DNA of 64,000 bases from JANNBN01 sp031430595 (GCA_031430595.1 JANPBU010000033.1:17017-81016); one strand, 5' to 3'; counted from the stretch's first letter, positions 42,882 to 52,485 are shown. Notes: generated by a model not told the origin, from the letters alone. Translations and numbers: made by a program.

Positions 42882-43835
42882 GTGACGCAGAGCCCTGTCG
42901 CGATCGGTGTCGATATGGGTGGCACCAAGTGTCACGGCGTATTGATTACTGCCGAAAACGAAGTATTGGCTGAACATACGGTTCCGACCCCGGGCCGCGA
43001 TGGGGCTGAAGCGGTGTATCGAACACTGTGTGCTGTTGCCGATTCTCTGTTTACCTATGCGAACGGATCACACAGAAACGTAGGAAGTATCGGCATTGGG
43101 GTACCCGGTCTCATAACTCGTTCGGGCGAGTTACGTTTCGCCGGACATCTTGGTGGCCGAATCGGCCTCGATCTGATGTCGCGAATCGTCGAAAGGTACG
43201 CGTTGCCAACGTCGGTCGATAACGACAACAATTGCTGTGCGTTCGCTGAATGGCAAGCTGGGGCAGCACGAGGTCACGACAATGCACTGATCGTTGGATT
43301 CGGTACGGGTATCGGTGGTGGCCTGGTCCTGAACGGGGCACTGCAGCGAGGTGCCAACGGGTTCGCAGGCGAAATTGGGCATATCAGTATTGATGCCGAT
43401 GGCGACATCTGTACGTGTGGTCGCCGCGGCTGCTGGGAGCTGACATCGTCAGGCTCTGCACTTGGAAGGCAGGCATCTCAGCGGTTTGGTTTCCGTACCA
43501 CGGGGCAACGCGTTGTCGAGATGGCCATGGCCGGCGATGTCGACGCCCGACTCGTACTCGATGAGTTCTCGGGTCATATTGCGGTGGGTTTGTCGTCACT
43601 CATTATGGTGCTTGACCCGTCGGTAATTGTGGTCGGTGGCGGAGTGTTCACGAACCCAGAGGCACTGTTCCCGAGGGTCGAAAAAGCGTTGGCCAACCTG
43701 ATAGGTGGAGCGGGCGGATTATGGCCAATACCGCTGCTTGCTTCGGCCGAATTCGGGCCGAGTGCCGCAGCAGTAGGTGCAGCCATGCAATCCCGAGGAG
43801 TGACCGTTGTGTCCGTTGCCCGACCGGCGGTCTGA
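42882..43835 (+). CDS. glk: ROK-family glucokinase
   Basis: A 317-residue ROK sugar kinase, most like actinobacterial glucokinase, converting glucose to glucose 6-phosphate. ATP-binding DMGGTKCHG (about 11-19) and GIGVPGLI (about 71-78); the sugar site IGFGTGIGGGLVLNG (about 141-155) and NGFAGEIGHISIDADGDICTCGRRGCWE (about 160-187), with the catalytic Asp block DNDNNCCAF and the GH...CxCGxxGC zinc motif. GTG 42882 has AGGG seven bases upstream. It may feed the phosphofructokinase at 49138. Confidence 0.92.
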   Translation: MTQSPVAIGVDMGGTKCHGVLITAENEVLAEHTVPTPGRDGAEAVYRTLCAVADSLFTYANGSHRNVGSIGIGVPGLITRSGELRFAGHLGGRIGLDLMSRIVERYALPTSVDNDNNCCAFAEWQAGAARGHDNALIVGFGTGIGGGLVLNGALQRGANGFAGEIGHISIDADGDICTCGRRGCWELTSSGSALGRQASQRFGFRTTGQRVVEMAMAGDVDARLVLDEFSGHIAVGLSSLIMVLDPSVIVVGGGVFTNPEALFPRVEKALANLIGGAGGLWPIPLLASAEFGPSAAAVGAAMQSRGVTVVSVARPAV

Positions 43836-43849
43836 GCGGCCGTCGGCTC

Positions 43850-44548
43850 TTACGGCTCGATACTCGCTGCCGCGGGGGCGACACCAAACCCGTAGAAGAG
43901 AAACCTGATGGCGTTGGCAGCTACTTCATCTGGGTCATCTTGGCGGTCAAACAAAAATCTTCGAGCCAGGTGGTAAGTCATACCAACAAGTGCCTGAGTA
44001 AGCACGAAGGGGTCGCCATCAGCAATCAATCCCTCAGCCATTGCTTCTTTGACGTGACGCATTGCGTCGTTGAGCGAATGTTCTTGGCTTTCTCGTAGCG
44101 CAGTGCCAAACGTTGATTCAGATACCGCGAACTGAAACAGGTTGAACATGTGGCGGTGCTCGGAGTACCAGTGCATGGTGGCGTGCATACCGAGATCCAT
44201 GCGACGCAGCGGGTTTGTCTCTGCCCCAATGGCGGTCTGCTGGCGTTTTCGTAACGAGTAATTGGCGCTTCTGAGGATTTCTTCGAACAGCTTCTCTTTC
44301 GAATCGAAGTACCAATAGAACACTCCCTTTCCCACTCCGCAGGCTGCAACAATGTCAGAAACCGATGTGGGGTGATACCCGTTTTCGGCGAACATGGTGG
44401 CTGCTGAATCAAGCAGTTGGGCTCGGCGTTCCTTGCCCCTCGGCGTGAGTTCGCCTTTTCCCTTCGTCGTCAGTTCAGTTTCGAGTGGTTCAGACGTGAC
44501 GAATTCTCCGACAACTGCTTCAGTCTGGGTGGTTCCAAAATCGATCAC
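43850..44548 (-). CDS. TetR-family transcriptional regulator
   Basis: A 232-residue TetR regulator. HTH at about 47-76: LDSAATMFAENGYHPTSVSDIVAACGVGKGVFYWYFDSKEKLFEEIL, the usual pattern. The ligand domain (about 95-220) ends FLFDRQDDPDEVAANAIRFLFYGFG. It is convergent with the glucokinase and diverges from plsC 156 bases away, so it may regulate plsC or its own gene, perhaps in response to acyl-CoA. Confidence 0.92.
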   Translation of the reverse strand: MIDFGTTQTEAVVGEFVTSEPLETELTTKGKGELTPRGKERRAQLLDSAATMFAENGYHPTSVSDIVAACGVGKGVFYWYFDSKEKLFEEILRSANYSLRKRQQTAIGAETNPLRRMDLGMHATMHWYSEHRHMFNLFQFAVSESTFGTALRESQEHSLNDAMRHVKEAMAEGLIADGDPFVLTQALVGMTYHLARRFLFDRQDDPDEVAANAIRFLFYGFGVAPAAASIEP

Positions 44549-44704
44549 AACCTACAAGCTAGAAAGAATCGTTACGTAAACGCAATCTGGCGGTCATGTT
44601 TGTGTTGTTCGCACCCGCTATGGTGCAAACGTAGTGTCGTGAAATGACGTTGCCGAAGACGACATTGCAAACTGTACGGATGCAGACTTTACATATCGAT
44701 TGGT

Positions 44705-45451
44705 GTGGACATGGCTTACAAAGTGTTTAAAGCAATCTTCACGCCGCTCATGAAGCTGCTGTTTAAGGTTCGAGTCGAGGGGTTAGAGCATGTGCCTTCG
44801 ACGGGTCCGCTCATTCTTGCCAGTAACCATCACAGCTTCTCTGATTCGATCTTCTTGCCGATGATGCTTGACCGAAAAGTCACCTTCGTTGCCAAGGCCG
44901 AGTATTTCGAACAACGCAAAACCGCATGGTTTTTTAAGATGATGGGTCAGATTCCGGTGAAGCGTGGGGGTGGCCCCGCGGCAGAGCGGGCCCTTGAGGC
45001 AGCCCGAGAAGTACTTGAAAATGGCCAGCTGTTTGGTATCTATCCGGAAGGTACCCGCTCACCTGATGGTCGGCTGTATAAGGGGCGAACCGGTGTCGCT
45101 CGACTCGCCCTCCAAACCGGCGCCCCGGTTTGTGCTGTCGCAATGATTGGCACCCGTGAAGCCCAGCCAATTGGTCAGGTCAAGCCGAACTTTTTCTCGC
45201 CTGTCACTATTCGCATCTCTCGGCCGATGAAGTTCGACCGATATCGCCAGCGCGCGGATGATCCGTTGGTTGCGCGCCAAATTACTGACGAGGTGATGTT
45301 TGAACTTCGTGCGTTGTCGGGGCAGGAGTACACGAACCAGTACGCACCGAAAAAGGGTGCTGTTGACGCCTTGGCCGATCAAACGCCCGCAGCGGTTGGG
45401 GCAGTACCTGCCGACCAACGTCAGCTTGTCAGTGTTGCTGTCGGCCAGTAA
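44705..45451 (+). CDS. plsC: 1-acyl-sn-glycerol-3-phosphate acyltransferase
   Basis: A 248-residue membrane-bound PlsC-type acyltransferase, making phosphatidic acid. The HX4D motif NHHSFSDS (about 41-48) and the EGTRS motif YPEGTRSPDG (about 117-126) are both clear; FKVRVEGLEHVP precedes the first. Two starts are possible: GTG 44705 and ATG 44711, neither with a clear ribosome site. The 40-residue tail after the domain is low in conservation. Confidence 0.92.
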   Translation: MDMAYKVFKAIFTPLMKLLFKVRVEGLEHVPSTGPLILASNHHSFSDSIFLPMMLDRKVTFVAKAEYFEQRKTAWFFKMMGQIPVKRGGGPAAERALEAAREVLENGQLFGIYPEGTRSPDGRLYKGRTGVARLALQTGAPVCAVAMIGTREAQPIGQVKPNFFSPVTIRISRPMKFDRYRQRADDPLVARQITDEVMFELRALSGQEYTNQYAPKKGAVDALADQTPAAVGAVPADQRQLVSVAVGQ

Positions 45452-45463
45452 CTGAATTAACAC

Positions 45464-46093
45464 ATGGGGTTATTTGTTGTTCGCGTATGGCTGCCAGATC
45501 GTCCTGGCGCGCTTGGAACCGTTGCGAGTTGTATCGGTGCGGTGAACGGTGACCTGGTCGGAATCGACATTCTGGAACGAGGCGCAGGCCGCGCAATTGA
45601 CGAACTGATAGTCGATCTTCCGGACCCAACTTTGGTAAGTGTTTTGACTAAAGCGCTTGGTGATATTGAAGGTGTCGATGTTGAAGACGTTCGTCCGTTG
45701 GCCGATGTCACCCACGATCCGCGGCTCGATGCCCTTGAGTCAGCGATTTCCATCATCGAGGCTCGGTCGGTTGTTCAGTTGCTGAAGTTACTGGCCGAAC
45801 AGGCAGCGCTTGATTTTGAGGCCGACTGGACGGCGGTGATCGACCTCGACGGTCTGCGGGTTGAAGGGTCGTCAGGCAACATTCCCGACAAGGCTTGGAT
45901 GCAGGCTTTCGTGGCCGGGAGTCGAGCTTCGGTCGAGGCGATCGTCGACGATGTCGCATGGGCACATATGTCTTCGTCCGATTTGATCCTGTTGGTTGGT
46001 CGTAAGGGTCGCCCCTTGAGATCACGAGAACGGCGACAAGCAACTGCGCTCGCCCGAATCGCCGACACCCGCTGGGTTGAACTCAGCCGATAA
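45464..46093 (+). CDS. ACT-domain protein
   Basis: A 209-residue protein with one ACT domain at the N-terminus: FVVRVWLPDRPGALGTVASCIGAVNGDLVGIDILERG (about 4-40), the betaalphabeta fold that binds amino acids. The remaining part (about 90-209) is a second alpha/beta module (LLKLLAEQAALDFEADWTAVIDLDGLRVEGS, LILLVGRKGRPLRSRERRQ) that resembles a GAF-like fold but is not certain. Twelve bases after plsC. Possible amino-acid sensor. Start ATG 45464 has no clear ribosome site. Confidence 0.83.
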   Translation: MGLFVVRVWLPDRPGALGTVASCIGAVNGDLVGIDILERGAGRAIDELIVDLPDPTLVSVLTKALGDIEGVDVEDVRPLADVTHDPRLDALESAISIIEARSVVQLLKLLAEQAALDFEADWTAVIDLDGLRVEGSSGNIPDKAWMQAFVAGSRASVEAIVDDVAWAHMSSSDLILLVGRKGRPLRSRERRQATALARIADTRWVELSR

Positions 46094-46175
46094 TCGCAGG
46101 AACGAGTGCCCTCGGAATCGTCTCTTGTCCATCGATATCACCCGCTTTTACGCCAATTTAGTGAGCAAGCCAATT

Positions 46176-47477
46176 CTACCGAGGGCGGAGGTTGTGCGAG
46201 GCGATCCAACCATTGCTGAGTAGTCGAACTGTCATCCACACATTGAGTGCCACCCAGACTCCGGTGAGCCCTTGAGACGAAGTCGGCCCGTTCTCAAGCA
46301 GGAGGGCGAACAGCCAGAACGCTGCTGCCGACCCAATTGCGCCGATTGCCAAACGTGAGAACAACGCAGCACCCATCAGCACCCCATCGAGCACGAATAC
46401 AACCGCTCCGGTTATTTGCATCAACGCACACCAAAGCAGTACTTCTCGTGACCTCGAAACTACCTCGGGGTCGCCGGAAAAAAGGTGGCCCAGCCATGTG
46501 CTTCCCACCGCCAGAAATAGTGCGAGCACCACACCGACCAGTAGCCCCAACCGAACCAGTCGGCGCGTCACATTCCACAGTTCAGCTTTCGTTTTGTTTC
46601 CTGACTGTGCTGCGAAGATTGATTGAGCGGCAATCGCTAACGCATCGATCATCAAAGCGAAAAAGAAATAGGTTTGAACACCAATCTGATGAGCACCTAA
46701 CGACGTGTCGCCATCTCGACTCACCAACCACGTCGCAGCGGTAAGCGTACTTACCATCATGCTCGTGCGGATAACCATTGCCCCACCGATTCGAAGCAAT
46801 GCTTTAACGCTCGCTACCTTCGGGCGTTCAAACCTCAGGATGCCTCGCAATGATGCAACATAGATTCCTGCTGCCAGCCACTGAACGATGACGGTTGCTG
46901 CCGCCGAACCGGCAATAGCCCACTTGAAGCCCCAGACAAAAAGCATTTCCATGCCAATATTGGCAATGTTCGCGACAATAACGACGCGCACCGGTACACG
47001 CAGGTTTTCTGTTCCTCGGTACCAGCCAAGTGCCAGCAAGGCAATGGCCAGCGCTGGAATGCCAAGTGCCGCAATTCGCAAATATGTGGTTGCCTCATCG
47101 AGCACGGCACCTCGGCCCCCAACGACGCGGGCAAGTTGTCGGGCTGGCAAACCAGCCAAAGCGGCAGCGACGACCCCGAGGAAAAGAGCAACGACGACAC
47201 CTTGGCGCACTGCCTCGCGAGCGCCCTCTTCATTGCCTGCACCTCGAAGTTGTCCGACCTGTGTCGTTACACCGGTAGCGAGAAATCCGATCAGCCATGA
47301 CAGCGTTGACAGGATGGTTCCGGCAATTGCCAATCCGCCGAGCGCCGACGTGCTGATGTGACCGACGATTGCCGTGTCAGCCAAAATGTAGAGCGGCTCA
47401 GCAGACAGGGTAAGAAATGCTGGACCGGCCAAACGCAGTAGGCGCCGATCAGTGGCGTCGAACAACTGAAATGTCAC
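46176..47477 (-). CDS. MATE-family efflux transporter
   Basis: A 433-residue membrane protein of the DinF-like MATE branch with about twelve spans. RLAGPAFLTLSAEPLYILADTAIVGHISTSALGGLAIA (about 15-52) opens with the conserved MATE motif, and WYRGTENLRVPVRVVIVANIANIGMEMLFVWGF follows at 155-187; the second half (from about 230) repeats the fold: RTSMMVSTLTAATWLVSRDGDTSLGAHQIGVQTYFF. Likely exports drugs or metabolites by antiport. GTG 47477; glycerol kinase lies 15 bases upstream on the same strand. Confidence 0.93.
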   Translation of the reverse strand: MTFQLFDATDRRLLRLAGPAFLTLSAEPLYILADTAIVGHISTSALGGLAIAGTILSTLSWLIGFLATGVTTQVGQLRGAGNEEGAREAVRQGVVVALFLGVVAAALAGLPARQLARVVGGRGAVLDEATTYLRIAALGIPALAIALLALGWYRGTENLRVPVRVVIVANIANIGMEMLFVWGFKWAIAGSAAATVIVQWLAAGIYVASLRGILRFERPKVASVKALLRIGGAMVIRTSMMVSTLTAATWLVSRDGDTSLGAHQIGVQTYFFFALMIDALAIAAQSIFAAQSGNKTKAELWNVTRRLVRLGLLVGVVLALFLAVGSTWLGHLFSGDPEVVSRSREVLLWCALMQITGAVVFVLDGVLMGAALFSRLAIGAIGSAAAFWLFALLLENGPTSSQGLTGVWVALNVWMTVRLLSNGWIASHNLRPR

Positions 47478-47491
47478 TGGTATGCGCTTGA

Positions 47492-49018
47492 CTAATTAGC
47501 CCAATGTCGGGATCGTTCTACCGCCCGCAGCCATTGCGTATGGTCTGTATCTGCTGCTGATTTAGAGCGCTGCGGTGACACCCGCAATTGTTCCTTCCAT
47601 GCCGCTGAAACATCAGCAGTCGACGACCACACACCCTCAGCCAGACCGGCCGCGTATGCTGCGCCGAGGGCGGTGGTTTCGGTGATTTGGGGTCGGCTGA
47701 CCGGTACCCCAAGTTGGTCGGCCTGCAACTGAAGTAAGAGGTCCATGACTGACGCACCACCATCGACGCGAAGCTCGGCAAGTACAGTGCCCGAAACCTC
47801 GGTCATACGATCAACAACATCTCGCACCTGGAACGCAATAGCTTCGACGGTAGCGCGCGCTATGTGGGCTCGACCCACACCGCGGGTCAATCCGAGAATT
47901 GCTCCGCGCGCATACGGGTCCCACCAGGGGCTTCCAAGCCCGGCAAAAGCGGGCACCACAAACACCCCTTCGCTGTCGGGGACACTTGCGGCAAGCGGAC
48001 CTATTTCGGCGGCTGAGTTAATGATGCCAAGCCCATCGCGCAACCACTGAATAGCTGCACCGGTTGCGAAGACCGCACCTTCGAGTGCGTAAGCGAAACC
48101 GCCATTGGCACCAAGGTCCCAGGCCACCGTGGTGAGTAAGCCTTCCGAGGGTGGAGGGCACGTTCGACCAACGTTCATCAGTAAAAAAGACCCGGTTCCG
48201 TATGTATTTTTTGCCATACCTGTCGACAAACAGGCTTGACCGAATAGCGCAGACTGCTGGTCGCCAAGTATGCCGCTGATCGGCACCCCGGCCAGGGCGC
48301 CGTTTACTACTGTCGAAGCAACGGTGCCGAAGCGTCCACTCGAAGGTTTCACTTCACCCAGGCTCGACATGGGAACGTGCAAAAGGGCGCAAAGTTCGTG
48401 CGACCATTGCCGTGTGGTGATGTCGTACAGCATAGTTCGGCTGGCATTGGAAGGGTCGGTGGCATGAACACCGCCATCCGTGCCGCCGGTAAGGTTCCAC
48501 AGCACCCAATCATCGATGGTTCCGAGACATAGATCTGCTGCCTGCTCAACGCCACCTTTGGTAAGCATCCATTCCATTTTGGTTCCAGAGAAATATGGGT
48601 CCAACACTAAACCCGTCATCGATCGAACCATATCGAGGTGCCCCGCATCTCGTAACTCATCGCACCTTTGCGCGGTGCGGCGGTCTTGCCACACAATGGC
48701 GCGAGCCAACGGCCGACCGGTTGAACGGCTCCATGCCACTACCGTTTCACGCTGATTAGTTATGCCGATTGCGGCGATTCGCACGGGCTGTGCGAGGGTG
48801 TTGAGAAGTTCGGCGAGCGTCGCCTGCACACCCTCCCAAATCTCGGAAGCATCGTGTTCGACCCAACCCTGCTGCGGAAAGTACTGGTTGAATTCTTTGT
48901 ACGCGAAGCCGCGTGGCGCGCCGGTACCATCGACGGCGAAACTTCGAATACCTGTCGTGCCGCAATCGATCGAGATGACGATCGTGGGGTTGGGCGAAGG
49001 AACTTCATTTTCACTCAT
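47492..49018 (-). CDS. glpK: Glycerol kinase
   Basis: A 508-residue FGGY-family kinase making glycerol 3-phosphate. Family landmarks: VISIDCGTTGIRSFAVDGTGA (about 14-34), NQRETVVAWSRSTGRPLARAIVWQDRRT (about 91-118), DPYFSGTKMEWML (about 144-156), and FVVPAFAGLGSPWWDPYARG near 345-365. The substrate residues of glycerol kinase (Arg-Glu in NQRET, Trp-Gln-Asp in IVWQDRRT) are conserved. ATG 49018 is chosen; 53 upstream residues carry no homology. Divergent from the phosphofructokinase. Confidence 0.94.
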   Translation of the reverse strand: MSENEVPSPNPTIVISIDCGTTGIRSFAVDGTGAPRGFAYKEFNQYFPQQGWVEHDASEIWEGVQATLAELLNTLAQPVRIAAIGITNQRETVVAWSRSTGRPLARAIVWQDRRTAQRCDELRDAGHLDMVRSMTGLVLDPYFSGTKMEWMLTKGGVEQAADLCLGTIDDWVLWNLTGGTDGGVHATDPSNASRTMLYDITTRQWSHELCALLHVPMSSLGEVKPSSGRFGTVASTVVNGALAGVPISGILGDQQSALFGQACLSTGMAKNTYGTGSFLLMNVGRTCPPPSEGLLTTVAWDLGANGGFAYALEGAVFATGAAIQWLRDGLGIINSAAEIGPLAASVPDSEGVFVVPAFAGLGSPWWDPYARGAILGLTRGVGRAHIARATVEAIAFQVRDVVDRMTEVSGTVLAELRVDGGASVMDLLLQLQADQLGVPVSRPQITETTALGAAYAAGLAEGVWSSTADVSAAWKEQLRVSPQRSKSAADTDHTQWLRAVERSRHWAN

Positions 49019-49137
49019 CGTTGGCCAGGTTAGCTGCGCCACCTGATTCGTAGTTTTCGCTACTACAGTGCTTGGCGCAATCACTGCGTTTGGCAGTGTC
49101 GGCCAACCGATTGAACTGAACGAAGAAGGTGCGAAAC

Positions 49138-50331
49138 GTGCGTATTGCCATGTTGACTGCGGGCGGATTGGCCCCATGTTTGTCTTCGGCTGTTGGCGGG
49201 CTCATTGAGCGCTACAGCGAACTGCAACCTGACGCCGAACTAATTGGATACAAGGACGGTTACGCCGGCCTGTTAACCGGAACCAGTATCACGATCGGTC
49301 GAGAAGCCAGAGAACAAGCGAAATTCCTGTACGGGCTTGGTGGAAGCCCCCTTGGTAACTCTCGCGTGAAGCTCACAAACGTTGCCGATTGCGTGAAACG
49401 TGGCTTGGTGAAAGAGGGCCAAGATCCGCTTCATGTTGCCGCCGAGCAACTCACTCGCGATTCAATCCAGGTACTGCATACGATTGGTGGCGATGACACC
49501 AATATGACTGCAGCTGATTTGGCTGCCTACCTTGCCAAGAATGGTTACGACCTCAAGGTCGTTGGCCTACCGAAAACGATCGACAACGATGTGTTCCCAA
49601 TCGTAAAGACTCTTGGTGCCGCAACAGCCGCCGAGCAGGGAGCCAGGTTTTTTGAGAACCTGGTGTACGAAGGGTCAGCTAATCCGCGGTCGCTGATCAT
49701 TCATGAGGTTATGGGCCGCAACTGCGGCTGGCTGACGGCAGCCACCGCCCAGGTGTACCGAGAACGGCTGTCACAGAAGCCCGTTGCACCGCTACTCGGA
49801 ATGGATCGTTCATGGCTTGATATTGACGCCGTCTACATACCGGAATGCAAAGTTGACTTGGTGAGCGAATCGGCACGGCTTCGAGCAGTTCTTGACCGTA
49901 AAGGCACTGCCAATGTGTTTGTTTCCGAAGGTGCAGGGGTCGACGACATCGTGGCTTCGATGGAGGCCGACGGAGAAACCGTTGATCGTGACGCATTTGG
50001 TCATGTTCGTCTCGACAAGGTCAACGTTGGTTTATGGTTTTCGAAACAGTTCGCGTCGTTGATAGGTGCCGAAAAGGCACAGGTCCAGAAGTCGGGTTAT
50101 TTCGCTCGTTCGGCCCCCTCAAACGCCGAGGATCGTGCGCTGATCGCTGAAATGGTTGACTGCGCGGTTCGCAGCGCGCTTGACGGCGTGAGTGGTGTGA
50201 TTGGTCATGATGAAGAACGAGGCAACGAGTTGCGCGCCATTGAATTCCCACGGATCAAGGGCGGAAAGCATTTCGACCCGGCGACCCCGTGGTATCAGTC
50301 GATGCTGCGTGAGATCGGACAACCGGGCTGA
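49138..50331 (+). CDS. pfp: Pyrophosphate-dependent 6-phosphofructokinase
   Basis: A 397-residue phosphofructokinase that uses PPi instead of ATP, reversible. The key residues fit: GGDDTNMTA (about 118-126), where Asp replaces the Gly of ATP enzymes, and LPKTIDND (about 143-150), where Lys replaces Gly. Opening block is AMLTAGGLAPCLSSAVGGLI. GTG 49138 is used because AAGG lies eight bases upstream, whereas GTG 49129 has none. Overlaps the next gene (TGATG). Confidence 0.92.
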   Translation: MRIAMLTAGGLAPCLSSAVGGLIERYSELQPDAELIGYKDGYAGLLTGTSITIGREAREQAKFLYGLGGSPLGNSRVKLTNVADCVKRGLVKEGQDPLHVAAEQLTRDSIQVLHTIGGDDTNMTAADLAAYLAKNGYDLKVVGLPKTIDNDVFPIVKTLGAATAAEQGARFFENLVYEGSANPRSLIIHEVMGRNCGWLTAATAQVYRERLSQKPVAPLLGMDRSWLDIDAVYIPECKVDLVSESARLRAVLDRKGTANVFVSEGAGVDDIVASMEADGETVDRDAFGHVRLDKVNVGLWFSKQFASLIGAEKAQVQKSGYFARSAPSNAEDRALIAEMVDCAVRSALDGVSGVIGHDEERGNELRAIEFPRIKGGKHFDPATPWYQSMLREIGQPG

Positions 50332-50783
50332 TGACGAGTTTGCTGGTTTCTCGAACCGCCGTCGTGCAAGCTACGCCCGCCGCCATTTTTGCGTTGCTCG
50401 CCGACCCCTCACAGCACTACAAGATTGATGGGTCCGGAACCGTCAAGCACAGTTCAGCAACCGCACCCGAGCGGCTCAGTATGGGCGCGAAGTTCGGCAT
50501 GAGCATGAAACTTGGGCTCCCGTACCGAATCACAAACACGGTCACCGAGTTCGTTGAAGGAAAGTCGATTACTTGGCGCCATTTTGGTAAGCACACATGG
50601 CGTTACGAATTAGAGGCCATCGATGGAGGAGCCGCAACAAAAGTTACCGAGACCTTTGACGGAACCACATCTAGGTTGCCAATTGCGCTGGTATTAACCG
50701 GTGCAGGAAAACGAAATACCAAGGCCATCGAGGCGACACTTGTCAGGCTGCAACAACACTTCTCGAAGAGCGACAACTCTTAA
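50331..50783 (+). CDS. SRPBCC family protein
   Basis: A 150-residue SRPBCC-fold protein, the second in this window. SRTAVVQATPAAIFALLADPSQHYKIDGSGTVKHS (about 7-41), then GMSMKLGLPYRITNTVTEFVEGKSITWRHFGKHTWRYELEA (about 57-97), with the terminal long helix KAIEATLVRLQQHF. The ATG shares its A with the phosphofructokinase stop. Ligand unknown; it is not similar enough to the copy at 42418 to suggest duplication. Confidence 0.84.
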   Translation: MTSLLVSRTAVVQATPAAIFALLADPSQHYKIDGSGTVKHSSATAPERLSMGAKFGMSMKLGLPYRITNTVTEFVEGKSITWRHFGKHTWRYELEAIDGGAATKVTETFDGTTSRLPIALVLTGAGKRNTKAIEATLVRLQQHFSKSDNS

Positions 50784-50794
50784 CAATCAACCGC

Positions 50795-51598
50795 TCAACA
50801 TCCGAGAAGTGCAGCCTTAAGCAGCGGTTGAATTGCCGGGTTGCCGACCACAATAGTTGGACGGTGAAGCTCAACACGGCTGAAGATGGCACCGGCTTCG
50901 GTAGCGATCACCAAACCTGCGCACTCGTCCCACGGGTTCAGCCCGTCTTCATAGTAAGCATCGAGACGACCATCGGCAACAAAACACAAATCGAGTGCTG
51001 CTGACCCGCCTCGGCGTAGGTCGCGAAGTTGTGGGGCGAGCGAAGCGACTCGGCGGCCTTGATAGGCGCGGTACTCGCTTGTATACGCAAACCCGGTACC
51101 CACGAGAGCTTTCGAAAGCAATGTCTCGCTAGTGACACGAATGGGTTGCCCGTCACGGAATGCGCCGCCGCCAAGGCGCGCCGTGTACGTTTCGCCAAGC
51201 ATCGGTGCGCAAATCGCACCGGCAACACCAACCCCATCAATCTCGACACCGATAGACACGCAAAACATCGGATGCCGGTACACGTAGTTGGTGGTTCCGT
51301 CGATCGGGTCAATGACCCAACGAATGCCGCTCGTGCCCTCGCGTGAGGTTCCTTCCTCCCCGAGGATTCCGTCAGCAGGGCGGTGCTCATCAATTGCCGC
51401 AACAATCATTTGCTCGGCGGCAGCGTCCATCTCGGTGACCAAATCTGTGTCGCTTGACTTCAGCGAAAGCGTTCGTTCACGCATCAATCCTTCGCGAATG
51501 AGGGCACCGGCTTGATTGGCCCACTGGGTCGCAAGGCTGAGTAATTCGTCGAGAATTTCGTTGGATATCGCATCGTTCACTGGCGGTGCTCCACTCAT
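50795..51598 (-). CDS. Inositol-monophosphatase-family protein
   Basis: A 267-residue Mg-dependent Li-sensitive phosphatase. Metal motif one GEEGTSREGTSGIRWVIDPIDGTTNYVYRHP (about 80-110), motif two NPWDECAGLVIATEAGAIF (about 219-237). The domain serves inositol, histidinol or fructose bisphosphate phosphatases; the actinobacterial neighbours fit inositol or histidinol. ATG 51598 shares a base with the upstream stop (TGATG); a longer upstream frame has no homology. Confidence 0.92.
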   Translation of the reverse strand: MSGAPPVNDAISNEILDELLSLATQWANQAGALIREGLMRERTLSLKSSDTDLVTEMDAAAEQMIVAAIDEHRPADGILGEEGTSREGTSGIRWVIDPIDGTTNYVYRHPMFCVSIGVEIDGVGVAGAICAPMLGETYTARLGGGAFRDGQPIRVTSETLLSKALVGTGFAYTSEYRAYQGRRVASLAPQLRDLRRGGSAALDLCFVADGRLDAYYEDGLNPWDECAGLVIATEAGAIFSRVELHRPTIVVGNPAIQPLLKAALLGC

Positions 51599-51894
51599 CA
51601 CGATTTCGCCTCGGTCGCAGTCCATTCGGCCATAGCTCGCATGACGAGAACAGCAACGATTGCGGTACCGCCTGCGAACATCAAGGTGGAAAGAAGGGCA
51701 CCGACCGAAGCTGGAGTCGTGCACGAACCGGTGCATTGAAGCTTGACCACAGCCCAGCCAATGATGCCTCCACATACTCCGGCAATCAATATCGCAGCGA
51801 ATGCAATAGCTCGGGCCAACGGCGACGGCAGTGCTGACAGGCGATCGCCTGGTGCAGTTTGGGCCTTTTTGCTTGCTTCAGAAGTACCGGACAC
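51598..51894 (-). CDS. Small membrane protein, two spans
   Basis: A 98-residue protein with two membrane segments (ARAIAFAAILIAGVCGGIIGWAVV, about 27-50, and GALLSTLMFAGGTAIVAVLVM, about 65-85). A Cys pair LQCTGSC (about 53-57) lies in the short loop and could form a disulphide outside the cell. Start ATG 51894; translationally coupled to the phosphatase downstream. No family recognised. Confidence 0.7.
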   Translation of the reverse strand: MSGTSEASKKAQTAPGDRLSALPSPLARAIAFAAILIAGVCGGIIGWAVVKLQCTGSCTTPASVGALLSTLMFAGGTAIVAVLVMRAMAEWTATEAKS

Positions 51895-51960
51895 GGGTGA
51901 AAGGGTACTTGGAGGTCGACGTGTCCACCGTACAGGTTGGAAGGCTGACAGGATGGGGGG

Positions 51961-52461
51961 ATGACCTCGCTACGTGAATGGACGGTTGCCGCGGGGATCA
52001 TCCGTGATGAATCACAAAACGTATTGTTGGTATGTAACCTTCGCCGAAACGGGTCATCTGACTGGTCGACCCCCGGCGGGGTGGTGGAAACGGGCGAGGA
52101 AATGGTCGAAGCGCTTACCCGCGAGGTCATCGAAGAAACGGGCATTCAGGTGTCGCACTGGTCGCCTGCGGTTTACTCGGTCGTGGCTGCGGCCCCAGGA
52201 ATGGGGTGGCATTTGACCGTTCAGGTTCATGAAGCCCACGCGTGGTCTGGCGATATCAATATCGATGACCCGGACGGAATCGTTACTGAGGCGGTATTCC
52301 TCGACGTTGAATCGGCTTTGGCGAAATTGGCAGAAAATTCGCGCTGGGTAAGCGAACCAATTAGCGATTGGTTGACCAACCCGTGGACCGGCCACCGCCA
52401 GTACGGGTACGAACTTACCGGTGCCGATCGCTCATCTATGGGCGTTGTTCGCCACCAGTAA
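51961..52461 (+). CDS. Nudix hydrolase, MutT-like
   Basis: A 166-residue Nudix protein. Nudix box GGVVETGEEMVEALTREVIE (about 39-58) followed by ETG, a complete GX5EX7REUXEEXG motif. REWTVAAGIIRDESQNVLLVCNLRRNGSSDWSTPGG precedes it. ATG 51961 has AGGA about seven bases upstream. Probable nucleotide or nucleoside-diphosphate-X hydrolase, maybe cleaning oxidised nucleotides; it lies 24 bases before dinB. Confidence 0.9.
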   Translation: MTSLREWTVAAGIIRDESQNVLLVCNLRRNGSSDWSTPGGVVETGEEMVEALTREVIEETGIQVSHWSPAVYSVVAAAPGMGWHLTVQVHEAHAWSGDINIDDPDGIVTEAVFLDVESALAKLAENSRWVSEPISDWLTNPWTGHRQYGYELTGADRSSMGVVRHQ

Positions 52462-52485
52462 AGCGGCGGTTATGCAGGTGTCAAC

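Noticed and set aside
46100..46190. Long-range inverted repeat CCCTCGG/CCGAGGG between the ACT and MATE genes
   Set aside because: Seven- to eight-base arms over 70 bases apart occur by chance, and no T-run follows.
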